A stretch of 57,792 nt of DNA from JABDNZ01 sp050049805 (lineage in GTDB: Bacteria; Gemmatimonadota; Gemmatimonadetes; Longimicrobiales; Gaopeijiaceae): positions 1 to 57,792 of the forward strand of contig JASFVN010000003.1 in the NCBI GenBank assembly GCA_050049805.1. Reading direction: 5' to 3'. Position 1 is the stretch's first letter. Each line of letters begins with the position of its first letter. A model generated the notes under the pieces. It worked only from the letters and a program-made list of their open reading frames with translations. It ran no database searches and had not been told where the DNA came from. Positions 34,285-43,179 of this stretch are shown piece after piece. A program made the translations under genes and the position numbers.

Positions 34285-36837
34285 ATGGGTGAGCGATACT
34301 CCCTTCCGGTGCTTCCCCTTCGGGACACGGTGGTGTACCCAGGGGTGGCTGTTCCGATATCGGCTGGAAGACCAGGAACGGTGGAAGCGGTTCAGGAGGC
34401 GCTGGAGGGCGACCGGCGACTTTTCGCTGTGGCTCAGAAGGAAAACGTAGACGATCCGCACCCCGATATTCTTTATAACGTCGGGACTGTGGTGAGGATC
34501 ATCCAGACCCATCGGGTGCGGGGTGGGATGCAGCTCCTGGTTCAGGGCGAAGGGCGGGCCCAAGCCCTCTCCTACGTGACTGAAGGAGAGGCCATGCTCC
34601 AGGCCAATCTCATGACCCTGGAGCGCATTCCTCCGGCCAGTCCCGATGATCCGGCCTTTCAAGCCATGGACGGGGAGCTCAGAGAGCGGGCGGCAGAGTT
34701 GGGAACTCGACGGGGCGTACCCGTGGAAGCTCTCAATCAGCTCATCCAGGGAGTAGACGATCCCGGGGCTTTTGCCGATCTGGTGGCCTTCTACCTCGAG
34801 CTCTCTACAGAGAACAAGCAGGATCTTCTGGAAATCCTCCCCGACGAGCAGAGGATGCGGGCGGCTTTGGTCGCAGTGGAGAAGGAGTTGGCTCGCATCG
34901 AGGCCCAGGAAGAAATCCAGGCCAAGGTCCAGGAGGAGCTGGGAGAACGTCAGAGAGAGATGCTCCTCAGAGAGCAGATGAAGCAGATCCAAAAGGAGCT
35001 TGGCGACGAGGACGAGCGGAACGACGTGGAGGAACTCCGGGAGCGTGTTGCGGAGCTGGAGCTCACAGAGGATTCACGCACCGAGGTGGAGCGAGAGCTG
35101 AAGCGGCTCGAGCGAACCAGTCCCCAGTCTGCCGAGTATCAGGTTATCCGGACTTTCCTGGAGTGGGTGACGGAGCTCCCCTGGGGCGACCGGACCGAGG
35201 ACAAGCTCGACCTCAACAAAGCCTGTGACATCCTGGAGGAAGACCACTACGGCCTGAAGGACGTGAAGGACCGTGTTCTGGAATTCCTTGCAGTTCGGAA
35301 GCTGCAAAGCGAGCGGGCTTTGGAGGCGGAAGCCGAAGAGGAGGCAAATTCGCTGGCGGGCGACGAGGCTGGCGAGCAGGGTGTCGATGCCGGAGAGGCA
35401 CAGGGAGAGGACCAGGAATCCCCCGAGCCCTCGGTGGACGACGGCGTCGGGCGCGGTCCTATTCTCCTCTTCGGTGGGCCTCCCGGGACAGGGAAGACCA
35501 GCATCGCCCAGTCCATCGCCAGAGCCCTGGGGCGTAAGTACGTTCGCATCTCTCTGGGAGGTGCCCGGGACGAGGCCGACATACGAGGGCACCGCCGGAC
35601 CTACGTCGGAGCCATGCCGGGTAGGATCATTCAGGGCATGCGTCAGGTGAAGAGCAAGAACCCCGTCTTCCTGTTGGACGAGGTGGACAAGTTGGGGGTG
35701 TCCTTTCAGGGCGACCCCAGCGCGGCTCTGCTGGAGGTCCTGGATCCGGCGCAGAACTCGTCCTTCACCGATCATTATCTGGGGATCCCGTTCGATCTTT
35801 CGGAGGTCCTTTTCATCGCCACCGCCAACTATGTGGATCGGATCCCGGCGCCGTTGCTGGACCGGATGGAACGGGTGGAGTTCGTCGGTTACACGGAGAA
35901 GGAGAAGCTGGAGATCGCCAAGCGATACCTTCTGCCGCGGCAGGAAAGAGAGGCGGGGCTCCGAGAAGAGGAGTTGGAGATGGAGGACGACGCCATCCTC
36001 TCGGTGATTCAGAAGTACACCCGGGAGGCGGGAGTCCGACAATTGGAGCGGGAATTGGGCAAGCTCTCCCGGAAGGTGGCTCGAAAGATCGCCGGAGACG
36101 AGGTCGAGTCGGTGGCCATGGACGAGGATAAAGTCCGGGAGCTTTTGGGCCGGCCGAGGGTCCACCCTGAGCAGATGTCTCCCGTTGATACAGTGGGGGT
36201 GGCCACCGGCATGTTCTACACCCCCATGGGCGGTGACATAATGTTTGTGGAGGCCTCGGTGATGCAGGGCAGGGGAGGGCTGACCCTCACTGGCCAATTG
36301 GGTGACGTGATGAAAGAGTCGGGGCGGGCCGCACTGAGCTATGCCAAGGCCCAGCACGACCAGTTGGGCATCCCTTCCGAAGCCCTGGAGGACCGGGAGG
36401 TCCACATCCACGTTCCCGCCGGTGCCGTGCCCAAGGACGGGCCGTCGGCCGGGATAACCATGGCTACGGCCCTGGTGTCGGCCCTCTCCGGAAAGAGGGT
36501 GCGGCGAGATGTAGCCATGACCGGGGAGCTGACTCTTACGGGTCGGGTCCTACCCATCGGAGGGCTGAAAGAGAAGATCCTGGGCGCTGTTCGAGCCGGG
36601 ATCAGTGAGATCGTTTTGCCGAAGGAGAACGAGGCCGACCTGGAGGACATTCCGGAGGAGGTGGCCGAGAACCTCACATTCCACTGTGTCGAAGACCTGG
36701 ACTCGGTTATCAAGATTGCTCTGGTGGATGAGAGTAAGCGGGCCGGCAAGAAGCCGAAGTCCAAGTCCGCGGGTGGTGGTGGCAAGGGGCGAGCCTCTTC
36801 GAACCGGAAGCAAGAGGAGAAGGAGATCAGGGCCTAG
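34285..36837 (+). CDS. lon: Lon protease (endopeptidase La)
   Basis: An ATP-dependent cytosolic protease that degrades misfolded and regulatory proteins. N-terminal LAN substrate domain (LPVLPLRDTVVYPG), coiled-coil region (QAKVQEELGERQREMLLREQMKQ), AAA+ domain with Walker A GGPPGTGKTS (about 397-406), Walker B FLLDEVDKLG, and a C-terminal protease domain with catalytic Ser721 (PKDGPSAG) and Lys764 (in GLKEKI), spaced 43 residues apart as in E. coli. A 40-residue acidic insert precedes the Walker A motif, and a Lys-rich tail ends the protein. About 850 residues. ATG 34285 follows GGGAGG by 4-5 bases; ATG 34273 is less likely. Confidence 0.97.
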   Translation: MGERYSLPVLPLRDTVVYPGVAVPISAGRPGTVEAVQEALEGDRRLFAVAQKENVDDPHPDILYNVGTVVRIIQTHRVRGGMQLLVQGEGRAQALSYVTEGEAMLQANLMTLERIPPASPDDPAFQAMDGELRERAAELGTRRGVPVEALNQLIQGVDDPGAFADLVAFYLELSTENKQDLLEILPDEQRMRAALVAVEKELARIEAQEEIQAKVQEELGERQREMLLREQMKQIQKELGDEDERNDVEELRERVAELELTEDSRTEVERELKRLERTSPQSAEYQVIRTFLEWVTELPWGDRTEDKLDLNKACDILEEDHYGLKDVKDRVLEFLAVRKLQSERALEAEAEEEANSLAGDEAGEQGVDAGEAQGEDQESPEPSVDDGVGRGPILLFGGPPGTGKTSIAQSIARALGRKYVRISLGGARDEADIRGHRRTYVGAMPGRIIQGMRQVKSKNPVFLLDEVDKLGVSFQGDPSAALLEVLDPAQNSSFTDHYLGIPFDLSEVLFIATANYVDRIPAPLLDRMERVEFVGYTEKEKLEIAKRYLLPRQEREAGLREEELEMEDDAILSVIQKYTREAGVRQLERELGKLSRKVARKIAGDEVESVAMDEDKVRELLGRPRVHPEQMSPVDTVGVATGMFYTPMGGDIMFVEASVMQGRGGLTLTGQLGDVMKESGRAALSYAKAQHDQLGIPSEALEDREVHIHVPAGAVPKDGPSAGITMATALVSALSGKRVRRDVAMTGELTLTGRVLPIGGLKEKILGAVRAGISEIVLPKENEADLEDIPEEVAENLTFHCVEDLDSVIKIALVDESKRAGKKPKSKSAGGGGKGRASSNRKQEEKEIRA

Positions 36838-36919
36838 GGGGGGCCTAACTGAGTAACGGCCCGGGCCACGCCACGCGCGCCACGGCGCCAGGCCGGGGAA
36901 GGGCCCGCGGGGTTGAGAT

Positions 36920-37981
36920 TCAGAGGACCTGAATCCGGCCCGGCGGGCCCTCCGTCACTTCTCCGATTACCGCTGCGGCCGGGGTTTTCCCCTCCAGGTG
37001 GGAAAGGAGGGCTGGGATCTTTTCTGGGTCCACGGCCATGAGGAGCCCGCCGGAGGTCTGAGCGTCGGCTATGAGAAGTCGCTCCTTTTCGGGCATACCC
37101 TTCGGAAAGATCACGTCGCCTCGGACATCTCTGAGGTTTCTTACCGAACCTCCAGGAAACCTTGCCCGTTCGGCCAGCTCTTTTGCTCCTGGAAGGATCG
37201 GCAGGGATCGCCTCTCGACAGTGGCCGATACGCCAGACACTCTCAACATCTGCCTGAGGTGACCCAGGAGCCCGAAGCCGGTGACATCTGTGGCGGCTCG
37301 GATGGAGAGGTCCCGCATGGCCTCGGCGGCTCCCTGGTTCAGGGCGGCCATGGACTGGGTGGCTGCCCGAATCGTATCGGCCTCAGCATTTCCGGCTTTG
37401 ATGGCTGTGGCGATGATGCCCGTTCCCAGGGGCTTGGTCAGCACCAATCGCTGCCCAACCTCGGCCGCATCGTTGGTGACCATTCGCTGTGGGTGGACCT
37501 CGCCGATGGCCACGAGCCCGTACTTGGGCTCCGTATCGTCGATGGAGTGTCCACCCAGGATGGGGATACCCGCTTCCCGGCATTTCTCGGCTCCCCCCCG
37601 GATGATGCCCTCCAGGGACCCCTCATCCAGGAGTTTCCTGGGGAAGGCCAAAAGGTTGAGGGCGAAGAGGGGACGGGCCCCCATGGCGTAGAGATCCGAT
37701 AGGGCATTCGCTGCGGCGATCTGCCCAAAGTCGTAGGGGTCATCGACGATGGGAGTGAAGAAGTCCGTCGTGACCACCAGAGCCCGGTCTTCTTCCAGGA
37801 GGTACACGGCGGCGTCGTCGCCGGTGGATCCATCCACCAGCGCGTTGGCGTCAGCCGCCGGGAAGACATGGCGCAGGACCTGCGCCAACTCGGCCATCCC
37901 GAGCTTACAGGCTCACCCTGATCCGTGGGAGAGCTGTGTCAGGCGGAGCCGGGGCCTCTGGTCTCTCGGTTCTTCGCTCAT
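36920..37981 (-). CDS. selD: Selenide, water dikinase SelD, selenocysteine-containing
   Basis: SelD makes selenophosphate from selenide and ATP, the donor for selenocysteine and selenouridine. Conserved blocks are clear: GDDAAVY, TTDFFTPIVDDPYDFG, GGHSIDD, DVTGFGLLGHL and DAQTSGGLL. A stop-to-stop frame would start at ATG 37897 and lose the catalytic N-terminus. Reading on upstream gives, from ATG 37981, MSEEPRDQRPRL-RLTQLSHGSG-(TGA)-ACKLG, which matches E. coli LTQYSHGAG-C17-GCK20. The TGA at 37913-37915 is therefore Sec23, aligned with catalytic Cys17, and Lys26 aligns with Lys20. About 353 residues, the normal length. A SECIS-like hairpin follows directly. It is monocistronic, convergent with lon and divergent from the SirB1-like gene. 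Confidence 0.93.
37887..37915 (-). promoter_or_regulatory. Sec UGA codon and bacterial SECIS-like hairpin in selD
   Basis: The UGA (37915-37913) is followed after 7 bases by a stem: CTCGG (37903-37899) pairs with CCGAG (37893-37889), extended by a G-U and an A-U pair, around a 5-base loop GAUGG. A G at the start of the loop and a stem about 10 bases after the UGA fit the bacterial SECIS pattern recognised by SelB. The AUG that ORF prediction uses as start sits in this loop. Confidence 0.75.
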
Positions 37982-38102
37982 CCCGCCCTTTTTGGGTGTC
38001 GATGGAAACACCTGGCAAAAGAAGGGTATCTGGTGCTCGCGTGGCCCAATCTAGGCCCACGGGTATTCCCAGGTAAGTGAGGAGAGTCGGAGCAGTGCTC
38101 AA

Positions 38103-38945
38103 ATGACGCTTCCCGATCGATCCGTGCGGCAACGTTTCATGGAGGAGGCCGCCCGGGCAGACGAGGAGATGAATCTGGCCCGTGCCGCCCTTCTGGTGGC
38201 TCGGGAGGAGTATCCTCAACTCTCTGAGGAACGGTACCTGGGGCGGCTGGACCTGCTGGCCGAAGAAACACGGGATCGCCTCGACGATGAGAACGCCCAC
38301 CTCCTCGTTATGCAGGAGCTGTTGAATTCCCTGTACAACCGGCACGGGTTCCGGGGTAACCGTGATGCGTACTATGATCCGAGGAATTCCTTTCTCAACG
38401 ATGTCCTGGACCGGGGTCTGGGGATCCCTCTGACCCTGGGTATCGTGGTCCTCGAGGTGGGGTGGCGTCTGGGACTGCCTCTTGAAGGAGTGAATTTCCC
38501 TGGGCACTTCCTGGTCCGCTTCAGGGGCGATGCCATCGATCTCCTCATCGATCCCTACGATGGTGGCGCGGTCCGGTTCGAGGACGAAGCCCAGGAGCTC
38601 CTGGATCGGATCTACGGGGGAATGATCAGGGTTCAGGATTCATTCTTGAGGGCGGCGAGCCGGCGTGAGATGTTGGTCCGCCTCCTCATGAACCTGAAGA
38701 GCCTCTACCTGAATGTGAGGGACCACGAGAGGGCCCTTGCCGCTGTGGATCGTATCCTTCTCATTCGACCCATTTCGGCTGGAGAGATCAGGGACAAAGG
38801 TGTGATTCTGGCTCGCATGGGAAGGAAAGAGGAGGCCCTGGAGCAGTTGGAAGCATACCTGAACGTGGCTCCCGATGCCGCCGATTCAGGACGGATTCTC
38901 GCCCTGGTAGAGGATCTCAGGACTGGGTCGAAGGGACCGGGTTAG
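38103..38945 (+). CDS. SirB1 family transglutaminase-like/TPR protein
   Basis: The N-terminal two thirds match the SirB1/transglutaminase-like family: ARAALLVAREEYPQL, LLNSLYNRHGFRGNRDAYYDPRNSFLNDVLDRGLG IPLTLG and the active-site region EGVNFPGHFLVRF, with a His in PGHF (a catalytic triad with Cys is not seen, as in many members). The C-terminal third is a TPR-like helical region (NLKSLYLNVRDHERALAAVDRIL, RKEEALEQLEAYL). About 280 residues. The molecular function of SirB1 is not established. YgfZ starts at its stop codon, so the two are in one operon divergent from selD. Confidence 0.88.
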   Translation: MTLPDRSVRQRFMEEAARADEEMNLARAALLVAREEYPQLSEERYLGRLDLLAEETRDRLDDENAHLLVMQELLNSLYNRHGFRGNRDAYYDPRNSFLNDVLDRGLGIPLTLGIVVLEVGWRLGLPLEGVNFPGHFLVRFRGDAIDLLIDPYDGGAVRFEDEAQELLDRIYGGMIRVQDSFLRAASRREMLVRLLMNLKSLYLNVRDHERALAAVDRILLIRPISAGEIRDKGVILARMGRKEEALEQLEAYLNVAPDAADSGRILALVEDLRTGSKGPG

Positions 38946-40049
38946 ATGATGTCCGAAACCACAGCGCCTGGGTCGGACTATCGGGCCGCTTTTGATGGAG
39001 TGGCGGTGAGTCCAGGGGTAGATTGCCATTTCCTGATGGTTACCGGGAAAGCTCCCGGCGAGATGCTGAATGGCCTTCTGAGTCAGAGTCCGCCTCCACC
39101 CCTGAGGCCATTGGGAGACAGGAGTGCGGGTGGGGCCGAGGCTCCGGAAGCCGCTGCGAGGAAGTATGGAGGGGCGGCCGTCTACTCCACCCTGCTGACC
39201 TCAAAGGGAAGGATGATCACTGACCTCCGAATCACCTCGGATCCGATGGGCGGATTCCTCCTGGAAATCCCGGGGGTGGGATTCCAGGGGGCGATGGCCC
39301 ATTTCCGGAAGTTCCTGCCCCCGAGGCTCGCTTCTGTCGAGGACCGTTCCCCCTCTCTGGCGATCCTTACCCTTCTGGGCTCCGAGGCACCGGGCCCATT
39401 GGCGTCGGCTCTTTCCGGCTACGGTTTGCCCCTGTCCAGGGAGGAGGTGGGCGCTCTCGGTGAAGGGGACGTACTGGTCCTTGCCAGCCCGGATGATGGG
39501 ATCTTCCGCGTCAGGGGAAACGGAGATGCCCTGGTGCCAGGCTGGGACCTGATCTTGCCTGTGGATTCGCGGGAAGCGGTGCGAAGCAGCCTGGTGGAAA
39601 TGGGTGCGACACCCCTTTCCGAGAAGACCCTCGACACCCTCCGAATCGAGAAGGGTCGCCCTCTCTTCGGGAAGGATATGGACGAGGATACCATTCCTTT
39701 GGAAGCAGGAATCCAGTCCCGGGCCATCGACAATCAGAAGGGATGCTACACCGGGCAGGAGGTCGTCATCCGGATCAGGGATCGGGGGCACGTGAACAAG
39801 GAGTTGAGGGGTCTACTCCTGGGCGAAGCCCCTGAGGCGACCTTCCATCAGGAGCTTTTTGATCCGAAGAAAGAGAGGAGCGTGGGGTGGGTCACCAGCT
39901 CCGTTGTATCGCCCCACTTCGGCCAGACCGTGGCCTTGGGCTATTTGCAGAGGACGGTGAAACCGGGGGACACGGTCCGCCTGGGTGACGCGGAAGGGCC
40001 TGCAGCCCTGGTGGTGGCTCTGAGCGATCAGGGATGGATCCTGGACTGA
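38946..40049 (+). CDS. ygfZ: YgfZ/GcvT family folate-binding protein
   Basis: The diagnostic YgfZ motif K-G-C-Y-x-G-Q-E is present as KGCYTGQEV near residue 265, followed by a C-terminal barrel (HVNKELRGLLLGE). YgfZ binds tetrahydrofolate and supports the assembly or repair of [4Fe-4S] enzymes such as the tRNA methylthiotransferase MiaB. About 367 residues; a low-complexity Pro/Gly-rich insertion occurs near residue 50 (LRPLGDRSAGGAEAPEAAA), giving a slightly longer N-terminal part than usual. It begins immediately after the SirB1-like stop. Relevant clients in this window could be the Fe-S oxidoreductase at 28.8 kb and ActB. Confidence 0.92.
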   Translation: MMSETTAPGSDYRAAFDGVAVSPGVDCHFLMVTGKAPGEMLNGLLSQSPPPPLRPLGDRSAGGAEAPEAAARKYGGAAVYSTLLTSKGRMITDLRITSDPMGGFLLEIPGVGFQGAMAHFRKFLPPRLASVEDRSPSLAILTLLGSEAPGPLASALSGYGLPLSREEVGALGEGDVLVLASPDDGIFRVRGNGDALVPGWDLILPVDSREAVRSSLVEMGATPLSEKTLDTLRIEKGRPLFGKDMDEDTIPLEAGIQSRAIDNQKGCYTGQEVVIRIRDRGHVNKELRGLLLGEAPEATFHQELFDPKKERSVGWVTSSVVSPHFGQTVALGYLQRTVKPGDTVRLGDAEGPAALVVALSDQGWILD

Positions 40050-40060
40050 ACTCCTGAGAG

Positions 40061-41047
40061 CTACCCGCCCCTTTTCACCAGGGCCTGTGCAATCTGTTCA
40101 CCGTGGGTCCTTCCGTTCTCGATAAAGATCTTGTTGGCGTTGTTTCCTGCCGCCAACACCCCCGCAATGAACACCCCCGGTATGTTGGTTTCCATGCTCG
40201 CTGGATCGTGTCGGGGAACGCCGGTGTCTTCCTGGATGTCGACCCCCAGTTCTCTCAGCAAAACCGGATTCGGCCTCCACCCGGTGAGGGCAACGACCCA
40301 ATCGTTCTTCAGGACTCTTGATTCCCCGGTTTCCTCATGCCTCAGGACGACCGATTCGGGCTCGATGGTGGAAACCCGGTGCTTCCAATAGGCCTTGATC
40401 TCTCCTTGCTTCAAACGGTTGGTGATATCCGGGAGCACCCAGGCTTTCACACCTTTGTCCAGCTTGTCCAGGAAATGGACCATGGTGACCCGGGCTCCGT
40501 TACGGAACAGCTCCAGGGAAGCCTCGACGGCGGAATTGCTGCCTCCCACCACCAGGACATCCTGGTCATAGAAAGGGTAGGGCTCCCTGTAGTAATGAAG
40601 GACCTTGGGTAGATCCTCTCCCGGCACTTCCAGCATGTTTGGCGCGTGGAAACCACCCGTGGCCATGACGATTCTTTTGGCTTCGTACTCCATCTCCCGC
40701 CCGGACATCTTCCGCGTTTTCATTCGAAACGAGCCTTCGGAGCCGGCGATGGACTCGACTTTCTCGTACTGGTGTACGTCCAGGCCGAAATGCTCAGCCA
40801 CCCTTCGGTAGTAGACCAAGGCCTCTTGACGGCTGGGGTTCTTCTCCGGGATTGCCCACGGGATGCCGGCAATTTCCAAGCGGTCCGAGGTGGAGAAGAA
40901 GCGCATATAGTAGGGATAGTCCACGAGGGAGGCACCCACACATCCCTTATCGAAGAGAATCGTGGTAAACCCTTTTTTTACTGCCGCTGCACCTGCGGCG
41001 ATGCCACAGGGTCCGGCGCCGACGACGGCGATGTCTATGGCGTCCAT
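40061..41047 (-). CDS. ypdA: YpdA family bacillithiol disulfide reductase-like flavoprotein
   Basis: An FAD/NAD(P)H-dependent flavoprotein: FAD motif VGAGPCGIAAG, the YpdA-specific YPYYMRFFSTSDRLEIAGIP block, NADPH motif VVGGSNSAVEASLEL, and a C-terminal GVFIAGVLAAGNNANKIFIENGR. YpdA reduces oxidised bacillithiol, a low-molecular-weight thiol used in place of glutathione. The conserved Cys of the family is present in the N-terminal GPCG. About 328 residues, expected length. ATG 41047 has AGAGGA upstream. No bshA/B/C genes are in the window, so presence of bacillithiol is inferred. Confidence 0.9.
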   Translation of the reverse strand: MDAIDIAVVGAGPCGIAAGAAAVKKGFTTILFDKGCVGASLVDYPYYMRFFSTSDRLEIAGIPWAIPEKNPSRQEALVYYRRVAEHFGLDVHQYEKVESIAGSEGSFRMKTRKMSGREMEYEAKRIVMATGGFHAPNMLEVPGEDLPKVLHYYREPYPFYDQDVLVVGGSNSAVEASLELFRNGARVTMVHFLDKLDKGVKAWVLPDITNRLKQGEIKAYWKHRVSTIEPESVVLRHEETGESRVLKNDWVVALTGWRPNPVLLRELGVDIQEDTGVPRHDPASMETNIPGVFIAGVLAAGNNANKIFIENGRTHGEQIAQALVKRGG

Positions 41048-41199
41048 CCTGTTTCTTCCTCTCCGGTTGTCTCATCCGGCCATCATCTGTGGACACTATG
41101 ATAGCAGGGTCTCCCCCCCGGCCCCACCGCATTGCCGCCCCAGGGACCGAAGAACATCTTGTCACGGAGGAGTCATGGTCGCATCGGAGCGCCGTATCT

Positions 41200-41463
41200 G
41201 TGGAATCTGCTGAGAGAGAAGGCCGAAAGGCCCTGGGCCGCTTGCGGAGGGGTCTGGAGAAAATCCTCCGGGAGTTGGACGCCCTCGAGGGTGCCATCCG
41301 AACGGCGGAGGGGGATGACTTCCCTTCCGCTGCCTATGAAGGGGTGCGGGACAAGCTTGAGGCGGTGATGGACTTCCTCGAGGAAGAGGGGGACCGCCTC
41401 GAGGCCAAGATCCTCGAGCGGGGTGGTCTGGAGCCTGGGCGAATGCGGCGGTCTTCGGGGTGA
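41200..41463 (+). CDS. Small helical protein, unknown function
   Basis: I do not recognise it. From GTG 41200 (GGAG about 9 bases upstream) the product is about 87 residues, nearly all amphipathic helix rich in Glu, Arg and Leu (GRLRRGLEKILRELDALEGAI, AVMDFLEEEGDRLEAKI), suggesting a coiled coil. The frame remains open upstream to GTG 41089, but that part is Pro-rich and unlike the rest, so the shorter start was preferred. It precedes the deacylase gene by 45 bases on the same strand and could be the first gene of the operon. Confidence 0.5.
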   Translation: MESAEREGRKALGRLRRGLEKILRELDALEGAIRTAEGDDFPSAAYEGVRDKLEAVMDFLEEEGDRLEAKILERGGLEPGRMRRSSG

Positions 41464-41508
41464 ACGTGGGCTGTGGGCCAGACCGAGGTTGACACGAGGA
41501 GGCGGTGA

Positions 41509-43179
41509 ATGAGGAGCATGGATCGGCGGGAATTCTTCCAGGCTGGGACCGTAATGAGTCTGACCTCGCTGCTGGGTGTGCGGGCACTCCCGTGGTGGAA
41601 GGCACCGGATCTGGTCCTCCGGAAGGCCATTGTCTTCGACGGAACAGGTGCGCCTGGCGTGGAGGCCGATGTGTCTGTCGTTGGCGATCGCATTCAAGTG
41701 GTGGGCGCGGTTTCGGAACGTGGTGCCGTGGAAATCGACCTTGCAGGACAGGCGTTGGCTCCTGGGTTCATCGACATTCATACTCATGCCGACAGGCCCC
41801 TCCTGGATGTTCCTCAGGCCGAAAACAGCATTCTCCAGGGGATCACCCTGGAGGTCGGGGGGCAGTGCGGGGGATCTCCAGGGCCCAACAGCGAGGAGGC
41901 CGCCCAGGCCGCCCGGACCGCCTACCGGGAGAAGTACGGCGTGGAAGTGGACCTTCGAGAGCTGGGTGGCTTCTTCCGGGCCCTGGAGGCGATTCCGCCG
42001 TCTGTGAATGCCGCCAGCATGGTGGGGCACGGGACCATCAGGGGCTTGGTGGTGGGGAACGAGAATCGGCCCGCCACGGAGGAGGAGTTGGGCCGAATGC
42101 GAGAGATGATTTCCCGGGCCCTGATGCAGGGGGCCGTGGGGTTCTCATCCGGCCTGGAGTATACTCCGTCGGGATTCGCGACCAGGGAAGAGCTGGTGGA
42201 GTTGTCCAGGGCCCTCCAAGGCACCGGCTATCCATATGCTACCCATATGCGGAATGAGGACGACGGAGTCCTGGCGGCGGTGGAGGAAGCTCTTCACATC
42301 GGGAGGGTCGCAGGAGTACCGGTCCAGATCTCCCACCTGAAGGCGCAGGGGGAACGAAACTGGTGGAAAGCGCCGGTCATCCTCGCTGGTCTGGAGGAGG
42401 CCAGGGCATCCGGCGTGGACGTGCACTTCGACCGCTACCCCTATGTGGCCTATTCGACCGGTCTCTCCAACCTTTTCCCCAGCTGGGCCAGGGCGGGAGG
42501 GACACAAGCTTTCCTGGCGCGCCTTCGGGATCCCGCACAACGTCCCGCACTGGAAGCCTATTGCCGTGGGAAGATTGCCCAGCTCGGTTCGTGGAATTCG
42601 GTTCAGATCACCAGCACACGGACCGAGGAGAACGCCTGGATTCAGGGTATGCGGCTGGGGGACGCGGCCAGGGAGAGGGATGTGGATCCCCTTGGGCTGG
42701 CCCTGAACCTCCTCTTTGAGGAGCGAGGTAACGTGGGGATGATAGGGTTCGGTATGTCGGAGGAGAACACCGCTCTCATGCTTGCTCATCCGTTGGGAAT
42801 GATCGGTTCGGATGGCTCGGTGTATGCCTCGGACTACTCAGGGTCCCCACACCCACGATCCTACGGTACATTCCCTCGGGTTCTCGGCCATTATGTCCGA
42901 GAACGACGGGTGATGCCCCTGGAAACCGCCATCCACAAGATGACGGGTATGCCGGCCAGGAAGATTCAGCTGAGAGATCGGGGCGTGATTCGCCCTGGGG
43001 CCTTCGCCGACCTTGTGGCCTTCGATCCGGCGGAGGTTCGGGACGAGGCCACCTTCACCAATCCGCGGCAAGCACCGGCTGGGATCAACCTGGTAGTGGT
43101 GAATGGGGTCGTGACCGTTCAAGAGGGACGGGTGACGGGCCAAAGGGCGGGTCGTCCGGTGCGAGGGGGCGGTGGGTGA
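41509..43179 (+). CDS. N-acyl-D-amino-acid deacylase (D-aminoacylase) family, Tat signal
   Basis: An amidohydrolase-superfamily protein. A Tat-like signal (MDRREFFQAGTVMSLTSLLG) suggests export. Metal and catalytic features: IDIHTHADR near the start of the barrel (H-x-H), Cys in GGQCGGSPG at the position of the family's bridging Cys, THMRNEDD and ISHLK carrying the metal His residues, and a late Asp in GMIGSDGS. D-aminoacylases remove acyl groups from N-acyl-D-amino acids. AGGAGG precedes ATG 41509; about 556 residues, normal. The last bases overlap the LuxE-like start (GTGA), so it is translated with the LuxE/LuxC pair. Confidence 0.9.
   Translation: MRSMDRREFFQAGTVMSLTSLLGVRALPWWKAPDLVLRKAIVFDGTGAPGVEADVSVVGDRIQVVGAVSERGAVEIDLAGQALAPGFIDIHTHADRPLLDVPQAENSILQGITLEVGGQCGGSPGPNSEEAAQAARTAYREKYGVEVDLRELGGFFRALEAIPPSVNAASMVGHGTIRGLVVGNENRPATEEELGRMREMISRALMQGAVGFSSGLEYTPSGFATREELVELSRALQGTGYPYATHMRNEDDGVLAAVEEALHIGRVAGVPVQISHLKAQGERNWWKAPVILAGLEEARASGVDVHFDRYPYVAYSTGLSNLFPSWARAGGTQAFLARLRDPAQRPALEAYCRGKIAQLGSWNSVQITSTRTEENAWIQGMRLGDAARERDVDPLGLALNLLFEERGNVGMIGFGMSEENTALMLAHPLGMIGSDGSVYASDYSGSPHPRSYGTFPRVLGHYVRERRVMPLETAIHKMTGMPARKIQLRDRGVIRPGAFADLVAFDPAEVRDEATFTNPRQAPAGINLVVVNGVVTVQEGRVTGQRAGRPVRGGGG

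Noticed and set aside
35074..36411. 445-residue - strand ORF opposite lon
   Set aside because: Antisense shadow of Lon.
36838..36919. Rho-independent terminator between lon and selD
   Set aside because: The 82-base gap is extremely GC-rich with a GGCCCGGGCC palindrome but has no T tract and no single clear hairpin, so it was not called.
41175..41213. 12-codon minigene MVASERRICGIC after a good ribosome site (GGAGGA)
   Set aside because: Very short and not conserved to my knowledge; it could be a leader peptide or point to a frameshift into the small helical gene, but there is no regulatory structure to support it.
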